Assembly: GCF_002101775.1 (NCBI RefSeq)
Contig: NZ_LQPI01000031.1
Location: 1-64,000, forward strand
DNA from: Mycolicibacter nonchromogenicus
GTDB lineage: Bacteria > Actinomycetota > Actinomycetes > Mycobacteriales > Mycobacteriaceae
Reading direction: 5' to 3'
Length of the DNA stretch: 64,000 bases
Shown: positions 33,852-42,443 of the stretch, one piece after another
How positions within the stretch are numbered: position 1 is the stretch's first letter
Layout of the letters: each line of letters begins with the position of its first letter
Position numbers and translations under genes: made by a program
The notes under the pieces: generated by a model
The model's input: only the letters and a program-made list of their open reading frames with translations
Told to the model about the DNA's origin: nothing
The model's database searches: none

Positions 33852-35102
33852 GTGGGCCAGAAACGGGTCGTCGTCGGGGTCTCCGGGGGCATCGCCGCAT
33901 ACAAGGCGTGCACCGTGGTCCGGCAGCTGGCCGAGGCCGGGCATTCGGTTCGGGTCGTCCCGACCGAGTCCGCGCTGCGGTTCGTCGGGGCAGCAACCTT
34001 CGAGGCGCTGTCGGGCCAGCCGGTCGACACCGGGGTGTTCGACGACGTACCCCGCGTGCCCCACGTGGCGATCGGTCAGCAGGCTGACTTGGTGGTGGTG
34101 GCACCGGCCACCGCCGACCTGCTGGCACGCGCCGTCGCCGGCCGCGCCGACGACCTGCTGACCGCCACCCTGCTCACGGCACGCTGCCCGGTGCTGTTCG
34201 CCCCGGCCATGCACACCGAGATGTGGCAGCATCCGGCCACCGTCGCCAATGTGGCGACGCTGCGCGAACGCGGCGCGGTCGTTCTTGAGCCCGCATCGGG
34301 CCGGCTGACCGGCGCCGACACCGGCCCGGGCCGGCTGCCCGAGGCCGAAGAGATCAACACCTTCGCGTCGCTGCTGCTGGAGCGGGCCGACGCGCTGCCC
34401 TACGACCTGGCCGGGCAGAAGGTCCTGGTGACCGCGGGAGGCACCCGCGAGCCGATCGACCCGGTCCGCTTCATCGGCAACCGCAGTTCCGGCAAGCAGG
34501 GCTACGCGGTGGCCCGGGTGGCGGCACAGCGGGGTGCCGAGGTCACCCTGATCGCCGCGCACACAGCGGGGCTGATCGATCCGGCCGGAGTGCATGTGGT
34601 CCATGTCAGCTCGGCCCAACAGCTACACGATGCGGTGTCCAAGCACGCCCCCGAGGCGCATGTGCTGGTGATGGCCGCCGCCGTCGCCGACTTCCGCCCC
34701 GTCCGGGTGGCGCAGGCCAAGATCAAGAAGGGGCCGGGGGAGCACGACCAGGCCCCCACGATCGATCTGGTCCGCAATGAGGACGTGCTGGCCGGCGCGG
34801 TACGTGCCCGCGCCGATGGGCAGCTGCCCCATATGCGGGCCATCGTCGGCTTTGCCGCGGAGACCGGTGATGAGAACGGCGATGTGCTGTTCCATGCCCG
34901 GGCGAAGCTGCGCCGCAAGGGCTGTGACCTGTTGGTGGTCAACGCGGTCGGGGACGGTCGGGCGTTCGAGGTCGACCACAACGACGGATGGTTGCTGACC
35001 TCCGACGGTACCGAGTCCGCCCTGGAGTCGGGCTCCAAGACGCTGATGGCCAGCCGCATCGTGGACGCCATCGTCGCGTTCCTCGACAGCAACGGCGAAT
35101 AG
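33852..35102 (+). CDS. coaBC: Bifunctional phosphopantothenoylcysteine decarboxylase / phosphopantothenate-cysteine ligase
   Basis: A 416-aa coenzyme A synthesis enzyme. The CoaC part (about 1-180) has the FMN segment VGVSGGIAAYKA, the catalytic-His region PHVAIGQQADLVVVAPATA and the PxMHxxMW motif (PAMHTEMW). The CoaB part begins at KVLVTAGGTREPIDPVRFI and contains NRSSGKQG and the nucleotide-binding AAVADFRP segment. It starts with GTG 28 bp after rpoZ. In M. tuberculosis metK follows directly; here a 2-kb module intervenes. Confidence 0.97.
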   Translation: MGQKRVVVGVSGGIAAYKACTVVRQLAEAGHSVRVVPTESALRFVGAATFEALSGQPVDTGVFDDVPRVPHVAIGQQADLVVVAPATADLLARAVAGRADDLLTATLLTARCPVLFAPAMHTEMWQHPATVANVATLRERGAVVLEPASGRLTGADTGPGRLPEAEEINTFASLLLERADALPYDLAGQKVLVTAGGTREPIDPVRFIGNRSSGKQGYAVARVAAQRGAEVTLIAAHTAGLIDPAGVHVVHVSSAQQLHDAVSKHAPEAHVLVMAAAVADFRPVRVAQAKIKKGPGEHDQAPTIDLVRNEDVLAGAVRARADGQLPHMRAIVGFAAETGDENGDVLFHARAKLRRKGCDLLVVNAVGDGRAFEVDHNDGWLLTSDGTESALESGSKTLMASRIVDAIVAFLDSNGE

Positions 35103-35166
35103 CCGGTCAAGCCGTCGTGCCGGCGTCGGCCGCGGATCACGTCGTTGACCGCGCATCGCCTCTGGG

Positions 35167-35189
35167 CTAACTTTCAGATCGTAAGTTAG
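35167..35189 (+). promoter_or_regulatory. Probable operator of the HpnE-like/TetR operon
   Basis: CTAACTT-N9-AAGTTAG is a perfect inverted repeat with 7-base arms, 16 bases before the start codon of the FAD enzyme. TAAGTT (35182-35187) inside the right arm could serve as the -10 box, so binding would block transcription. The operon's second gene encodes a TetR regulator, the likely ligand. A single CTAACTT half-site also occurs at 37338-37344, upstream of metK. Confidence 0.6.
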
Positions 35190-35205
35190 TCGAGAGGGGT
35201 CGGGT

Positions 35206-36564
35206 ATGGATGATCGTCGCTACGTGGTGATCGGCGGTGGCCTGGCAGGGCTGGCCGCAGCGGTCTGGTTGGCCGAGGCCGGTAAGAAGGTGACCCTGCT
35301 GGAGCGGCGCGGCCGCCTCGGGGGACGCACCCAGGCGATGCAGGTACAGGGCATCGCGGACCTCGCGGACAACGGACAGCACGTGATCGCCAGCGGCTAC
35401 GATCACCTGTTTCGCTATCTGACCAGTGTCGGAACCCGATCGATGGTCGAATTTCCGACCGGGGGCACGCTGCGTTGGCCCGGCGGGTCCACCACCGCGT
35501 TGGTGACCCGCGGACTGGGTGCGGTGCGGACGCTGTTCGGCCCGCACCCCGATGCGAGCCTGTTCGAGCGGTTGCGCACCGCTGCGGCGACCCTGCGGCT
35601 GACCGGTGAGGCGCTGTTCCAGCCCGCCGATCTGCCTGATCTCAGCACCGACCAGTGGCTCCGCCGCGTCGGGATGCCCGCCCGGGCCCGGGAGGCGGTG
35701 TGGGACTGGCTGGCGCTCGGCATCGCCGCTGAGCCGGTGGACCGGGGTTCGGCCAAAGTCTTCGCCGACGTCCTTGCCACCGGCATCCGGCTCGGGTTGC
35801 GCCACCGCAGCGCGGTGACGATCGGCTACCCCACCACCGATCTCGACACGCTCTACATCTCCGGCGCGCTCGCCGTCTTCGACCGGCATGGCGTGGACGT
35901 GCGCTACCGGGCAGTTGCGCGGCGAATCGTGGTGGAGAACAACGCTGTTCGCGCCGTGCAGTTGGCAGACGGCAGCGAGGTGGCGGCCGATGCAGTGGTG
36001 TGCGCGGTGCCCAACTCCAACATCGCCGGCCTGTTCGACGATCTGCCCGAGCACGCCGAGATCTACGCCGCGGCAGAAAAGCTGCATTACACGCCGATCG
36101 TCAGCACCAACCTGTACTTGGACCGGCCGTTGGGCACCGAGGCGGCGATGGAATCGCTGATCGGGGGTACGGGCGTCATCGACGAGGTGTTCGACCGGCA
36201 GCGGATGCAGCGCCGCGATCCCAATGGCGCCTGGCTGTATTGCCTGACCACCAGCGGCGCCTACGAGCAGATTCACCGCACCAACGAGCAGATCGTGGAC
36301 GAGCAGATGGACATGCTGCGCCGCTACTATCCGGCCGCGGCCGAGGCCAACGTGGTGGCCGCACAGGTGGTCAAAATGCCCAAGGCCACCTTCTCGCAGG
36401 TGGTGGGCACCGACGGACTGCGGCCGGATCAGCGGACGTCGGTGCCGAGCCTGGTGCTCGCCGGAGACTGGACCCGCACCGATTGGTCGGCGACCATGGA
36501 GAGCGCCGCGCAGAGCGCTGCCCGCGCCGTCGAACTACTACTCCAGTTGCCGGAATCGACGTGA
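35206..36564 (+). CDS. FAD-dependent HpnE/phytoene desaturase-like oxidoreductase
   Basis: A 452-aa flavin amine oxidase-fold protein. The N-terminal dinucleotide motif is VIGGGLAGLAAAVWLAEAG (8-26), then GRLGGRTQAM, and DNGQH at 55-59, a segment typical of hydroxysqualene dehydroxylase HpnE and related carotene desaturases. The C-terminal FAD motif is LVLAGDWTRTDWSATMESA. No squalene or hopanoid synthesis gene (hpnC, hpnD, shc) lies in the window, so the isoprenoid-like substrate is inferred from family only. It lies between coaBC and metK, which are neighbours in M. tuberculosis. It is coupled to the following TetR gene by GTGA. Confidence 0.75.
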   Translation: MDDRRYVVIGGGLAGLAAAVWLAEAGKKVTLLERRGRLGGRTQAMQVQGIADLADNGQHVIASGYDHLFRYLTSVGTRSMVEFPTGGTLRWPGGSTTALVTRGLGAVRTLFGPHPDASLFERLRTAAATLRLTGEALFQPADLPDLSTDQWLRRVGMPARAREAVWDWLALGIAAEPVDRGSAKVFADVLATGIRLGLRHRSAVTIGYPTTDLDTLYISGALAVFDRHGVDVRYRAVARRIVVENNAVRAVQLADGSEVAADAVVCAVPNSNIAGLFDDLPEHAEIYAAAEKLHYTPIVSTNLYLDRPLGTEAAMESLIGGTGVIDEVFDRQRMQRRDPNGAWLYCLTTSGAYEQIHRTNEQIVDEQMDMLRRYYPAAAEANVVAAQVVKMPKATFSQVVGTDGLRPDQRTSVPSLVLAGDWTRTDWSATMESAAQSAARAVELLLQLPEST

Positions 36565-37175
36565 GCACCCAGCCAGAGCCGAAGCGGCGGATGTCGGCGC
36601 AGGCGCGACGGACGCAGTTGCTCGACTACGCCCGCGACATCGTCGCCGCCGAGGGTTATGCCGCGGTGACCATCGAACGGGTGGCCCGTGCCGCGCAGGT
36701 CACCCGGACGGTGGTGTATCAGAACTTCGGTGATCTGGCCGGACTCATGACAGCGCTGCTGGACCGCGAATCGGCGATCGCGTTCGCCGGGATGCGCAGT
36801 GTCGAGGGGCCGCTCGGCGACGACCCGGACGCGATCGGGCGCGGCATCCTGGCGTATCTGCATGCGGCGCCCACCAGTTGGCGCATCATCCTCAGCCCTC
36901 CCGCCGGTGCCCCGCCGCAGGTGAAAGCGCGTACCGAGGCTGGCCGTCGCTATGCCCGAACCATCGCCGCGGGGCGGCTGTCCGGGCTGGCGGGCCACCC
37001 GATCGACGCCGACGGAGTGACGACGCGGCTGTTGTTGTCCGCACTGGAAGAACTGGCGCTGCTGCATCTCACCGATCCGCAAGCTCACCCGGACGAACTG
37101 GTGCTGACTTATCTGCGGTCACTGGTCGCCTGGGCGGTCCGGGTCGAAACGGCGACACCGGCGGCGGGACGGTAG
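36561..37175 (+). CDS. TetR-family transcriptional regulator
   Basis: A 204-aa regulator with its helix-turn-helix at about 37-56 ([21 protein letters not shown]). It starts with GTG overlapping the stop of the FAD enzyme gene, so the pair is translated together. The palindrome at 35167-35189 upstream of the pair suggests autoregulation. It ends 197 bp before metK. Confidence 0.88.
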   Translation: MSTQPEPKRRMSAQARRTQLLDYARDIVAAEGYAAVTIERVARAAQVTRTVVYQNFGDLAGLMTALLDRESAIAFAGMRSVEGPLGDDPDAIGRGILAYLHAAPTSWRIILSPPAGAPPQVKARTEAGRRYARTIAAGRLSGLAGHPIDADGVTTRLLLSALEELALLHLTDPQAHPDELVLTYLRSLVAWAVRVETATPAAGR

Positions 37176-37323
37176 AGTGGGCGCTCGCAGGGCCGAGTCG
37201 TTCAGGTTTCTCGTCGTGGGGGATGTTGTCGAGGAATGGACGCAGGGCAGCACAGCCACTACCCGGCCCTTGGTACCGGGCGATGCGCACCGGGCTGCCA
37301 GGCTCGCCCGAGGACTGCAAAGC

Positions 37324-37329
37324 TATATT
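37324..37329 (+). promoter_or_regulatory. Candidate -10 box for metK
   Basis: TATATT is a good TAnnnT hexamer in an otherwise GC-rich leader, 43 bases before the metK GTG. An inverted repeat CCCGG/CCGGG (37262-37280) lies upstream. No SAM riboswitch class was recognised in 37176-37372. Confidence 0.35.
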
Positions 37330-37372
37330 TGCCCGAGCTAACTTTTGGATCCATTACCCGGAAGGCGACATT

Positions 37373-38584
37373 GTGAGCGAAAAGGGACGGCTGTTCACCA
37401 GTGAGTCGGTGACGGAGGGCCACCCCGACAAGATCTGTGACGCCATCAGCGACTCAGTGCTCGACGCTCTGCTCGCCGATGACCCCCGTTCACGTGTTGC
37501 GGTGGAAACCCTGGTCACCACCGGCCAGGTGCACGTGGTCGGTGAGGTGACGACCAACGCCCGTGAAGCGTTCGCCAACATCACCAACACGGTGCGCGAG
37601 CGCATCCTGGAGATCGGCTACGACTCTTCGGAGAAGGGCTTCGACGGCGCCAGCTGCGGCGTCAACATCGGGATCGGGGCACAGTCGCCGGACATCGCTC
37701 AGGGCGTCGACACCGCGCATGAAGCGCGTGTCGAGGGCGCGGCCGACCCGCTGGACTCCCAAGGCGCCGGCGACCAGGGTCTGATGTTCGGCTACGCGAT
37801 CGCCGACACCCCGGAACTGATGCCGCTGCCCATCGCGCTGGCCCACCGGCTGTCGCGTCGGCTGACCGAGGTCCGCAAGAACGGCACGCTGGACTACCTG
37901 CGCCCCGACGGCAAGACCCAGGTCACCATCGAGTACGAAGACGACGTCCCGGTCCGGCTGGACACCGTGGTGATCTCCACCCAGCACGCCGAGGGTATTG
38001 ACCTGGTCAACACCCTGGACCCGGATCTGCGGGAACACGTCATCAAAACGGTGCTCGACGAGCTCGCCCACGAGACGCTGGACTCCTCGTCGACGCGCGT
38101 GCTGATCAACCCGACCGGCAACTTCGTCGTCGGTGGGCCGATGGGCGACGCCGGCCTGACCGGACGCAAGATCATCGTCGACACCTACGGCGGCTGGGCC
38201 CGCCACGGCGGCGGCGCCTTCTCCGGCAAGGACCCGTCGAAGGTGGACCGCTCGGCCGCCTACGCGATGCGCTGGGTTGCCAAGAACATCGTCGCCGCGG
38301 GCTTGGCGCAGCGCGTCGAGGTCCAGGTGGCCTATGCCATCGGCAAGGCCGCGCCGGTCGGACTGTTCATCGAGACCTTCGGCACCGCCACCGTCGACCC
38401 GGTCAAGATCGAGAAGATCGTGCCCGAGGTCTTCGACCTGCGCCCGGGCGCGATCGTGCGTGACCTGGACCTGCTGCGTCCGATCTACGCACCCACCGCG
38501 GCCTACGGGCACTTCGGCCGCACCGACATCGAGCTGCCGTGGGAGCAGCTGGACAAGGTCGACGACCTCAAGCGCGCCATCTGA
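37373..38584 (+). CDS. metK: S-adenosylmethionine synthetase
   Basis: A 403-aa enzyme making SAM from methionine and ATP. The methionine/ATP segments [13 protein letters not shown] and [12 protein letters not shown] are intact, as is the P-loop-like [22 protein letters not shown] 37373 gives exactly the M. tuberculosis length; the open frame runs further upstream without homology. A strong bidirectional hairpin follows the stop codon. Confidence 0.98.
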   Translation: MSEKGRLFTSESVTEGHPDKICDAISDSVLDALLADDPRSRVAVETLVTTGQVHVVGEVTTNAREAFANITNTVRERILEIGYDSSEKGFDGASCGVNIGIGAQSPDIAQGVDTAHEARVEGAADPLDSQGAGDQGLMFGYAIADTPELMPLPIALAHRLSRRLTEVRKNGTLDYLRPDGKTQVTIEYEDDVPVRLDTVVISTQHAEGIDLVNTLDPDLREHVIKTVLDELAHETLDSSSTRVLINPTGNFVVGGPMGDAGLTGRKIIVDTYGGWARHGGGAFSGKDPSKVDRSAAYAMRWVAKNIVAAGLAQRVEVQVAYAIGKAAPVGLFIETFGTATVDPVKIEKIVPEVFDLRPGAIVRDLDLLRPIYAPTAAYGHFGRTDIELPWEQLDKVDDLKRAI

Positions 38585-38598
38585 TCCGGTTCCCACGC

Positions 38599-38656
38599 CG
38601 AGCAGACGCCAAAGCCCCCATTTCGGACCGAAATTGGGGGCTTTCGCGTCTGCTCG
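38599..38656. terminator. Long bidirectional hairpin terminator between metK and the monooxygenase
   Basis: Two arms of 27 and 28 bases (38599-38625 and 38629-38656) pair over almost their whole length, with one mismatch and one bulged A, around the 3-base loop GAC. The outer part is CGAGCAGACGC/GCGTCTGCTCG, and the inner part AAAGCCCCCA pairs with TGGGGGCTTT. It lies between convergent genes and would work for both strands. The AAAG...CTTT and GCAGACGC blocks resemble intergenic hairpins I know from other mycobacterial genomes. Confidence 0.85.
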
Positions 38657-38678
38657 CGGTGGTAAAAGGCGGTGAAAC

Positions 38679-40343
38679 TCAGGCGCTGAACCGGTAGTCG
38701 TCCAGGTCGAAGCTGCGGCTGCGCCAGTAGGCCTCCACCGTGGTGGCGGGCCGCAGCGGGACATCGCCGTTCTTGTCGAAGTAGTAGCTGTTGGCCGCCT
38801 CGCAGCTGTCCTGCCAGAACACCTGCCGGTGCCGCTTGCGCATCATCTCGTCGAAGTAGCGGGCGTTGGCCGCCTCGGAGATCTCGATCCGGGTCGCCCC
38901 GCGTTGGCGGGCGCTCTTGAGGCACCGCACGATGTGATGGCTCTGCGCTTCGACCAGCGCGAAGTACGACGACCCGACGTAGCCGTACGGGCCGAACACG
39001 CTGAACAGGTTCGGGAAGCCGGGAATGCTGACCCCCTCGTAGGCCTGCAGCCGATGTTCGTCCCAGAACTGGGCCAGAGTCTGGCCCCCGGCCCCGGTGA
39101 CGGCGAACGTGGGGATGTTGTCGCTGTCCATCACCTTGAACCCGGTGGCCAGGATCAGCACGTCGACCTCGTGGGACGTCCCATCGGCGGTGACGACGCC
39201 GGTGGGCGTGATCCGGTCGATGGGGTCGACCACCAGCGCAACGTTGTCGCGGTTGAACGTCGACAGGTAGGTGTTGTGGAAGCCGGGGCGCTTGCAGCCG
39301 ACGGCGTAGCGGGGAGTGAGCTGCTTGCGCAGTTCCGGGTCGTGCACCTGTTGTCGCAGATAGGCCCGCCCGGCGGCCTCCATCCGCTTGGCCACCGGAA
39401 ACACCGTGAAGTACTGCGCCGCGATGGGGAAGGTCGCCTCGACGAAGGCCTGACTGACCAGCCGCTGCAGGGACTTGCCGCCGGGAATCCGCATCGCCCA
39501 GCGGATCGGAGGCGGCAGCGGCACATCGAATTTCGGGAAACACCAGATCGGTGTCCGCTGAAACACGGTGAGGGAGGAGACCTTCGGTGCGATCTCGGGG
39601 ATCACCTGCACCGCAGAGGCTCCGGTCCCGATCACCGCCACGCGCTTACCGGTCAGATCTTGCGCATGGTCCCAGCGTGCGGTGTGGATCCTCACCCCGG
39701 CGAACGTGTCGACGCCGGCGATGTCAGGCATGTTCGGGGTGGTCAGCACCCCGCTGGCATTGATCAGGTACCGGGCCGTGATGACACCCGCCGAACCGCT
39801 GTGCCTGTGCGGCGGTTCCAGCTTCGCCTCTCCTTCGTCGAGCCTCGCTGAACCGCTGTGCCCGTGCGGCGGTTCCAGCTTCGCCTCTCCTTCGTCGAGC
39901 CTCGCTGAACCGCTGTGCCTGTGCGGCGGTTCCAGCTTCGCCTCTCCTTCGTCGAGCCTCGCTGAACCGCCGGATTCAATCTGCACCCGCCAGCAGTCGT
40001 GCTCCTCATCGAATTCCGCGGCAAGCACCATGGTGGAGAACCGGATTCGCGAGCGCAGGCCGTACTTGTCGACGCAGTGCTCGGCGTAGGCCTTCAGCTC
40101 CTCGCCCGGCGCATACGTGCGCGACCAGTCCGCGCTCTGCTCGAATGAGAACTGGTAGGAGAAGGACGGGATGTCCACGGCGATACCCGGATAGGTGTTC
40201 CAGTGCCAGGTGCCACCCACCCCGTCGCCGGCCTCGATGATCACAAAGTCCGACATGTCGGCACGGTCGAGGCTGATCGCCGCTCCGATGCCGGAGAAGC
40301 CTGCGCCGACGATCAGTATCTCGTGGTCGGGTTGCTGGCTCAC
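38679..40343 (-). CDS. Flavin-containing Baeyer-Villiger-type monooxygenase with an internal 3 x 19-residue repeat
   Basis: A 554-aa FAD/NADPH monooxygenase (Rv1393c homologue, about 492 aa there). The FAD motif GAGFSG is at 13-18, GTWHWNTYPG follows, the Baeyer-Villiger fingerprint is FAGVRIHTARWD, and the NADPH motif is VAVIGTGASAVQVIPEIA. GTG 40343 is chosen because the product then starts just before the FAD motif. Residues 126-182 are three tandem copies of a 19-residue unit beginning GSARLDEGEAKLE, placed between DCWRVQIES and ITARYLINASG. Removing them gives 497 aa, the normal size. The frame is intact, so the protein may still fold with an extra polar loop. It is the last gene of a lipH-VOC-monooxygenase operon. 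Confidence 0.92.
   Translation of the reverse strand: MSQQPDHEILIVGAGFSGIGAAISLDRADMSDFVIIEAGDGVGGTWHWNTYPGIAVDIPSFSYQFSFEQSADWSRTYAPGEELKAYAEHCVDKYGLRSRIRFSTMVLAAEFDEEHDCWRVQIESGGSARLDEGEAKLEPPHRHSGSARLDEGEAKLEPPHGHSGSARLDEGEAKLEPPHRHSGSAGVITARYLINASGVLTTPNMPDIAGVDTFAGVRIHTARWDHAQDLTGKRVAVIGTGASAVQVIPEIAPKVSSLTVFQRTPIWCFPKFDVPLPPPIRWAMRIPGGKSLQRLVSQAFVEATFPIAAQYFTVFPVAKRMEAAGRAYLRQQVHDPELRKQLTPRYAVGCKRPGFHNTYLSTFNRDNVALVVDPIDRITPTGVVTADGTSHEVDVLILATGFKVMDSDNIPTFAVTGAGGQTLAQFWDEHRLQAYEGVSIPGFPNLFSVFGPYGYVGSSYFALVEAQSHHIVRCLKSARQRGATRIEISEAANARYFDEMMRKRHRQVFWQDSCEAANSYYFDKNGDVPLRPATTVEAYWRSRSFDLDDYRFSA
39793..39963. repeat. Tandem array of three 57-bp units inside a coding gene
   Basis: Units lie at 39793-39849, 39850-39906 and 39907-39963. 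The first and third are identical, and the second differs by one base (Arg to Gly in the protein). A partial fourth unit, GAACCGC, follows at 39964-39970. Each unit holds an inverted repeat GAACCGC...GCGGTTC. The length of 57 is a multiple of three, which keeps the monooxygenase frame open. A diverged single copy of the reverse complement is at 72-110. Confidence 0.95.
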
Positions 40344-40384
40344 GAGGTCGACGGTAGACCGCACACCGGGGGACCGGGGTCGTC

Positions 40385-40774
40385 TTACGGCAAATCCTGT
40401 GCTTCCGGCAGGCGCCACGGCGGATTCCGGCGGGCCTCGCCGGCGTGAAACAGGCACAGCCGGTGGCCGTCCGGATCACGCAGTCGCGCCTCGCGCCACA
40501 GCCACGGCATGTCGGTCGGTGGCTGGGAGAACTCAACCGAGGCACGCAACCGGTCATATTGCTCGTCGAGGTCGTCGGCTTCGAAATAGATCGTCACCTG
40601 CTCCTCGGCCGCGACCTGGCCGACCCGCTCCACCGAAAAGGTGCTGTCCCCGTCCGGGCATTCGAATCGCAGGTAGTCGTCGGTCTTGACGATCAGGCGC
40701 AGACCCAGCAGGCGGTAGAACCGCTCGGTGCGGTCCAGGTCGGCGCTGCCGATGGTGACCTGGTTCAGCCGCAT
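40385..40774 (-). CDS. VOC (glyoxalase/bleomycin-resistance) superfamily protein
   Basis: A 129-aa protein with paired beta-alpha-beta-beta-beta modules: LNQVTIGSADLDRTERFYR at the start and EQVTIYFEADDLDEQYDRL then LRDPDGHRLCLFHAG in the second half. Glu/His positions compatible with a metal site are visible, but the substrate cannot be predicted. It lies between lipH (4-bp gap) and the monooxygenase (41-bp gap) on the same strand and is probably co-transcribed. Confidence 0.85.
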   Translation of the reverse strand: MRLNQVTIGSADLDRTERFYRLLGLRLIVKTDDYLRFECPDGDSTFSVERVGQVAAEEQVTIYFEADDLDEQYDRLRASVEFSQPPTDMPWLWREARLRDPDGHRLCLFHAGEARRNPPWRLPEAQDLP

Positions 40775-40778
40775 CGCA

Positions 40779-41705
40779 TCACGCCAGGGCAGCCCGCAGT
40801 GCGGCCAGCCCGCGATCGGCGGCGTCGGTGGCCACCGGGATCACTCCCGCGTAGCCCAGATAACCGTGAATCAGTGTCTCGGCGTTGTGCACCTGCACCG
40901 GCACCCCGGCGGCGGCCAGCAACTCGCCGTAACGGATGCCGTCGTCGCGCAGCGGATCGTGGCCGGCGACCGCGATGTATGCCGGGGGCAGGCCGGCCAG
41001 ATTCTCGGCCCGGGCCGGGGCCAGCATGGGCGGCGGGTTGCTCAGATCCAGGTCCCCGACGTACGCGCGCGTCAGCGCGGCGATCGCGGCGCTGTCGATG
41101 ATCGGTGCGTGGGCGTTCTCGGTGAACGACGGCAGGGTGCCGTCGTAGGTGGTGGCCGGGTACCACAGCAGCTGGAAGGCGATCGCCGGTCCACCGTTGT
41201 CGCGGGCCAGCTGGGCCACCACCGCCGCCAGGTTTCCGCCGGCCGAATCCCCGGCGACGGCCAGCCTGGCCGGATCCACCCCCAGTTCGGCGGCGTGCGC
41301 CGACACCCACTGCGTGGCTGCCAGGGCGTCGTCGACAGCGGCCGGGAACAGATGCTCCGGGGCCAGTCGGTAGTCCACCGACACCACCACCGCGCCCGCC
41401 TCGGCGGCATGCATGCGGGCGGTGCCGTCGTGGGTGTCGAGGTCGCCGGCGATGAAGCCGCCGCCGTGAAAGAACACCACTACCGGCGCCGGGCCGGATT
41501 CGGTGCCCGCCGGGCGGTAGATACGGATCGGCAGGTCGCCGCCCGGACCCTCGATCACCCGGTCTTCGCTGGGCAGCTCCGGGTGCACCGGGCGGCGCGG
41601 AAGATTGCGCATGGCGCGACGCGCCGCCTCGGCACCGTCGTCCAGTGTCAGTTGGAACGGAATGGCATCCAGTACCTTCAGCACTATGGGGTCGATGGCT
41701 GGCAT
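40779..41705 (-). CDS. lipH: Carboxylesterase/lipase of the hormone-sensitive lipase family (LipH/NlhH-like)
   Basis: A 308-aa alpha/beta hydrolase (Rv1399c homologue). The oxyanion motif HGGGF is followed by the nucleophile elbow GDSAGG. The Asp is in GHDPLRDDG and the His in [10 protein letters not shown] 41705 gives a family-like N-terminus, [13 protein letters not shown]; an upstream in-frame ATG at 41738 would add 11 residues. It probably hydrolyses short-chain esters in the cytosol. Its start region overlaps that of the divergent lysoplasmalogenase gene. Confidence 0.92.
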   Translation of the reverse strand: MPAIDPIVLKVLDAIPFQLTLDDGAEAARRAMRNLPRRPVHPELPSEDRVIEGPGGDLPIRIYRPAGTESGPAPVVVFFHGGGFIAGDLDTHDGTARMHAAEAGAVVVSVDYRLAPEHLFPAAVDDALAATQWVSAHAAELGVDPARLAVAGDSAGGNLAAVVAQLARDNGGPAIAFQLLWYPATTYDGTLPSFTENAHAPIIDSAAIAALTRAYVGDLDLSNPPPMLAPARAENLAGLPPAYIAVAGHDPLRDDGIRYGELLAAAGVPVQVHNAETLIHGYLGYAGVIPVATDAADRGLAALRAALA

Positions 41706-42426
41706 ACAAACACCGTACGCAACCAGACGGGTCTTCACCGGCTGGGCAGCTGCCGGTTGGCTGGGAGTGGCTTACGGCATTTTCCTGACGGTGGTGGCGT
41801 TGCACTCAGGGCCGGGAGAGGCGCTGACCGGGCAGTGGATCGGACAGCCGGCCTTCAAGTCGGCGATGGCGGTGCTCCTGGCCTTCGCCGCGGCCACCCA
41901 CCCGATCCTGCGGGAGGCGCGATGGCTGATCCCGGCCCTGATCTTCTCGGCCACCGGCGACTGGTTGTTGGCGATCCCGTGGTGGGAACCGTCCTTCGTC
42001 GCGGGTCTTTCCGCATTCCTGGTGGCACACCTGTGCTACTTGGGCGCTCTGCTGCCGCTGGCCGTGGTGACGCGGCGGCGCCTGATCGGGCCTGCGCTGG
42101 TCGTCGGGAGCTGCCTGGTGCTGTTGGTGTGGTTCTGGCCCGGAATGGTCCGCGAGGGCTTGACGATCCCGGTCACCGTCTACGTCGGGGTGCTCGGTGC
42201 CATGGTGTGCGTCGCCATGCTGGCGAAGCTGCCCACGCCCTGGACCGCGATCGGTGCGGTGTGCTTCGCGGTGTCGGACGCCATGATCGGAGCCAGTCAG
42301 TTCGTGGTGGGCAATGAACTGCTGGAGGTGCCGATCTGGTGGGCCTATGCGGCGGCGCAGCTGCTGATCACCGCCGGGTTCTTCTTCGGCCGATCCGCCG
42401 GCGCCGACGAGGCCGCCTCGGCCTGA
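41695..42426 (+). CDS. Lysoplasmalogenase-like (YhhN/TMEM86 family) membrane protein
   Basis: A 243-aa multi-pass membrane protein (Rv1401 homologue) with about eight hydrophobic segments from [21 protein letters not shown] onward. The family signature [13 protein letters not shown] (an Asp in a membrane helix) and the later [13 protein letters not shown] are visible. Relatives hydrolyse the vinyl-ether bond of lysoplasmalogens or act in lipid metabolism; the mycobacterial substrate is unknown. ATG 41695 is the best start, although it overlaps the divergent lipH start by 11 bp. Confidence 0.82.
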   Translation: MAGIQTPYATRRVFTGWAAAGWLGVAYGIFLTVVALHSGPGEALTGQWIGQPAFKSAMAVLLAFAAATHPILREARWLIPALIFSATGDWLLAIPWWEPSFVAGLSAFLVAHLCYLGALLPLAVVTRRRLIGPALVVGSCLVLLVWFWPGMVREGLTIPVTVYVGVLGAMVCVAMLAKLPTPWTAIGAVCFAVSDAMIGASQFVVGNELLEVPIWWAYAAAQLLITAGFFFGRSAGADEAASA

Positions 42427-42443
42427 GCTGCCCCCCGGGCCGG

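Noticed and set aside
37176..37372. SAM riboswitch before metK
   Set aside because: None of the SAM-I, SAM-II or SAM-IV core patterns could be recognised by eye; only a CCCGG/CCGGG inverted repeat is present.
39793..39963. CRISPR-like array
   Set aside because: The 57-bp units are directly adjacent with no spacers and lie inside a conserved gene; there is no cas gene.
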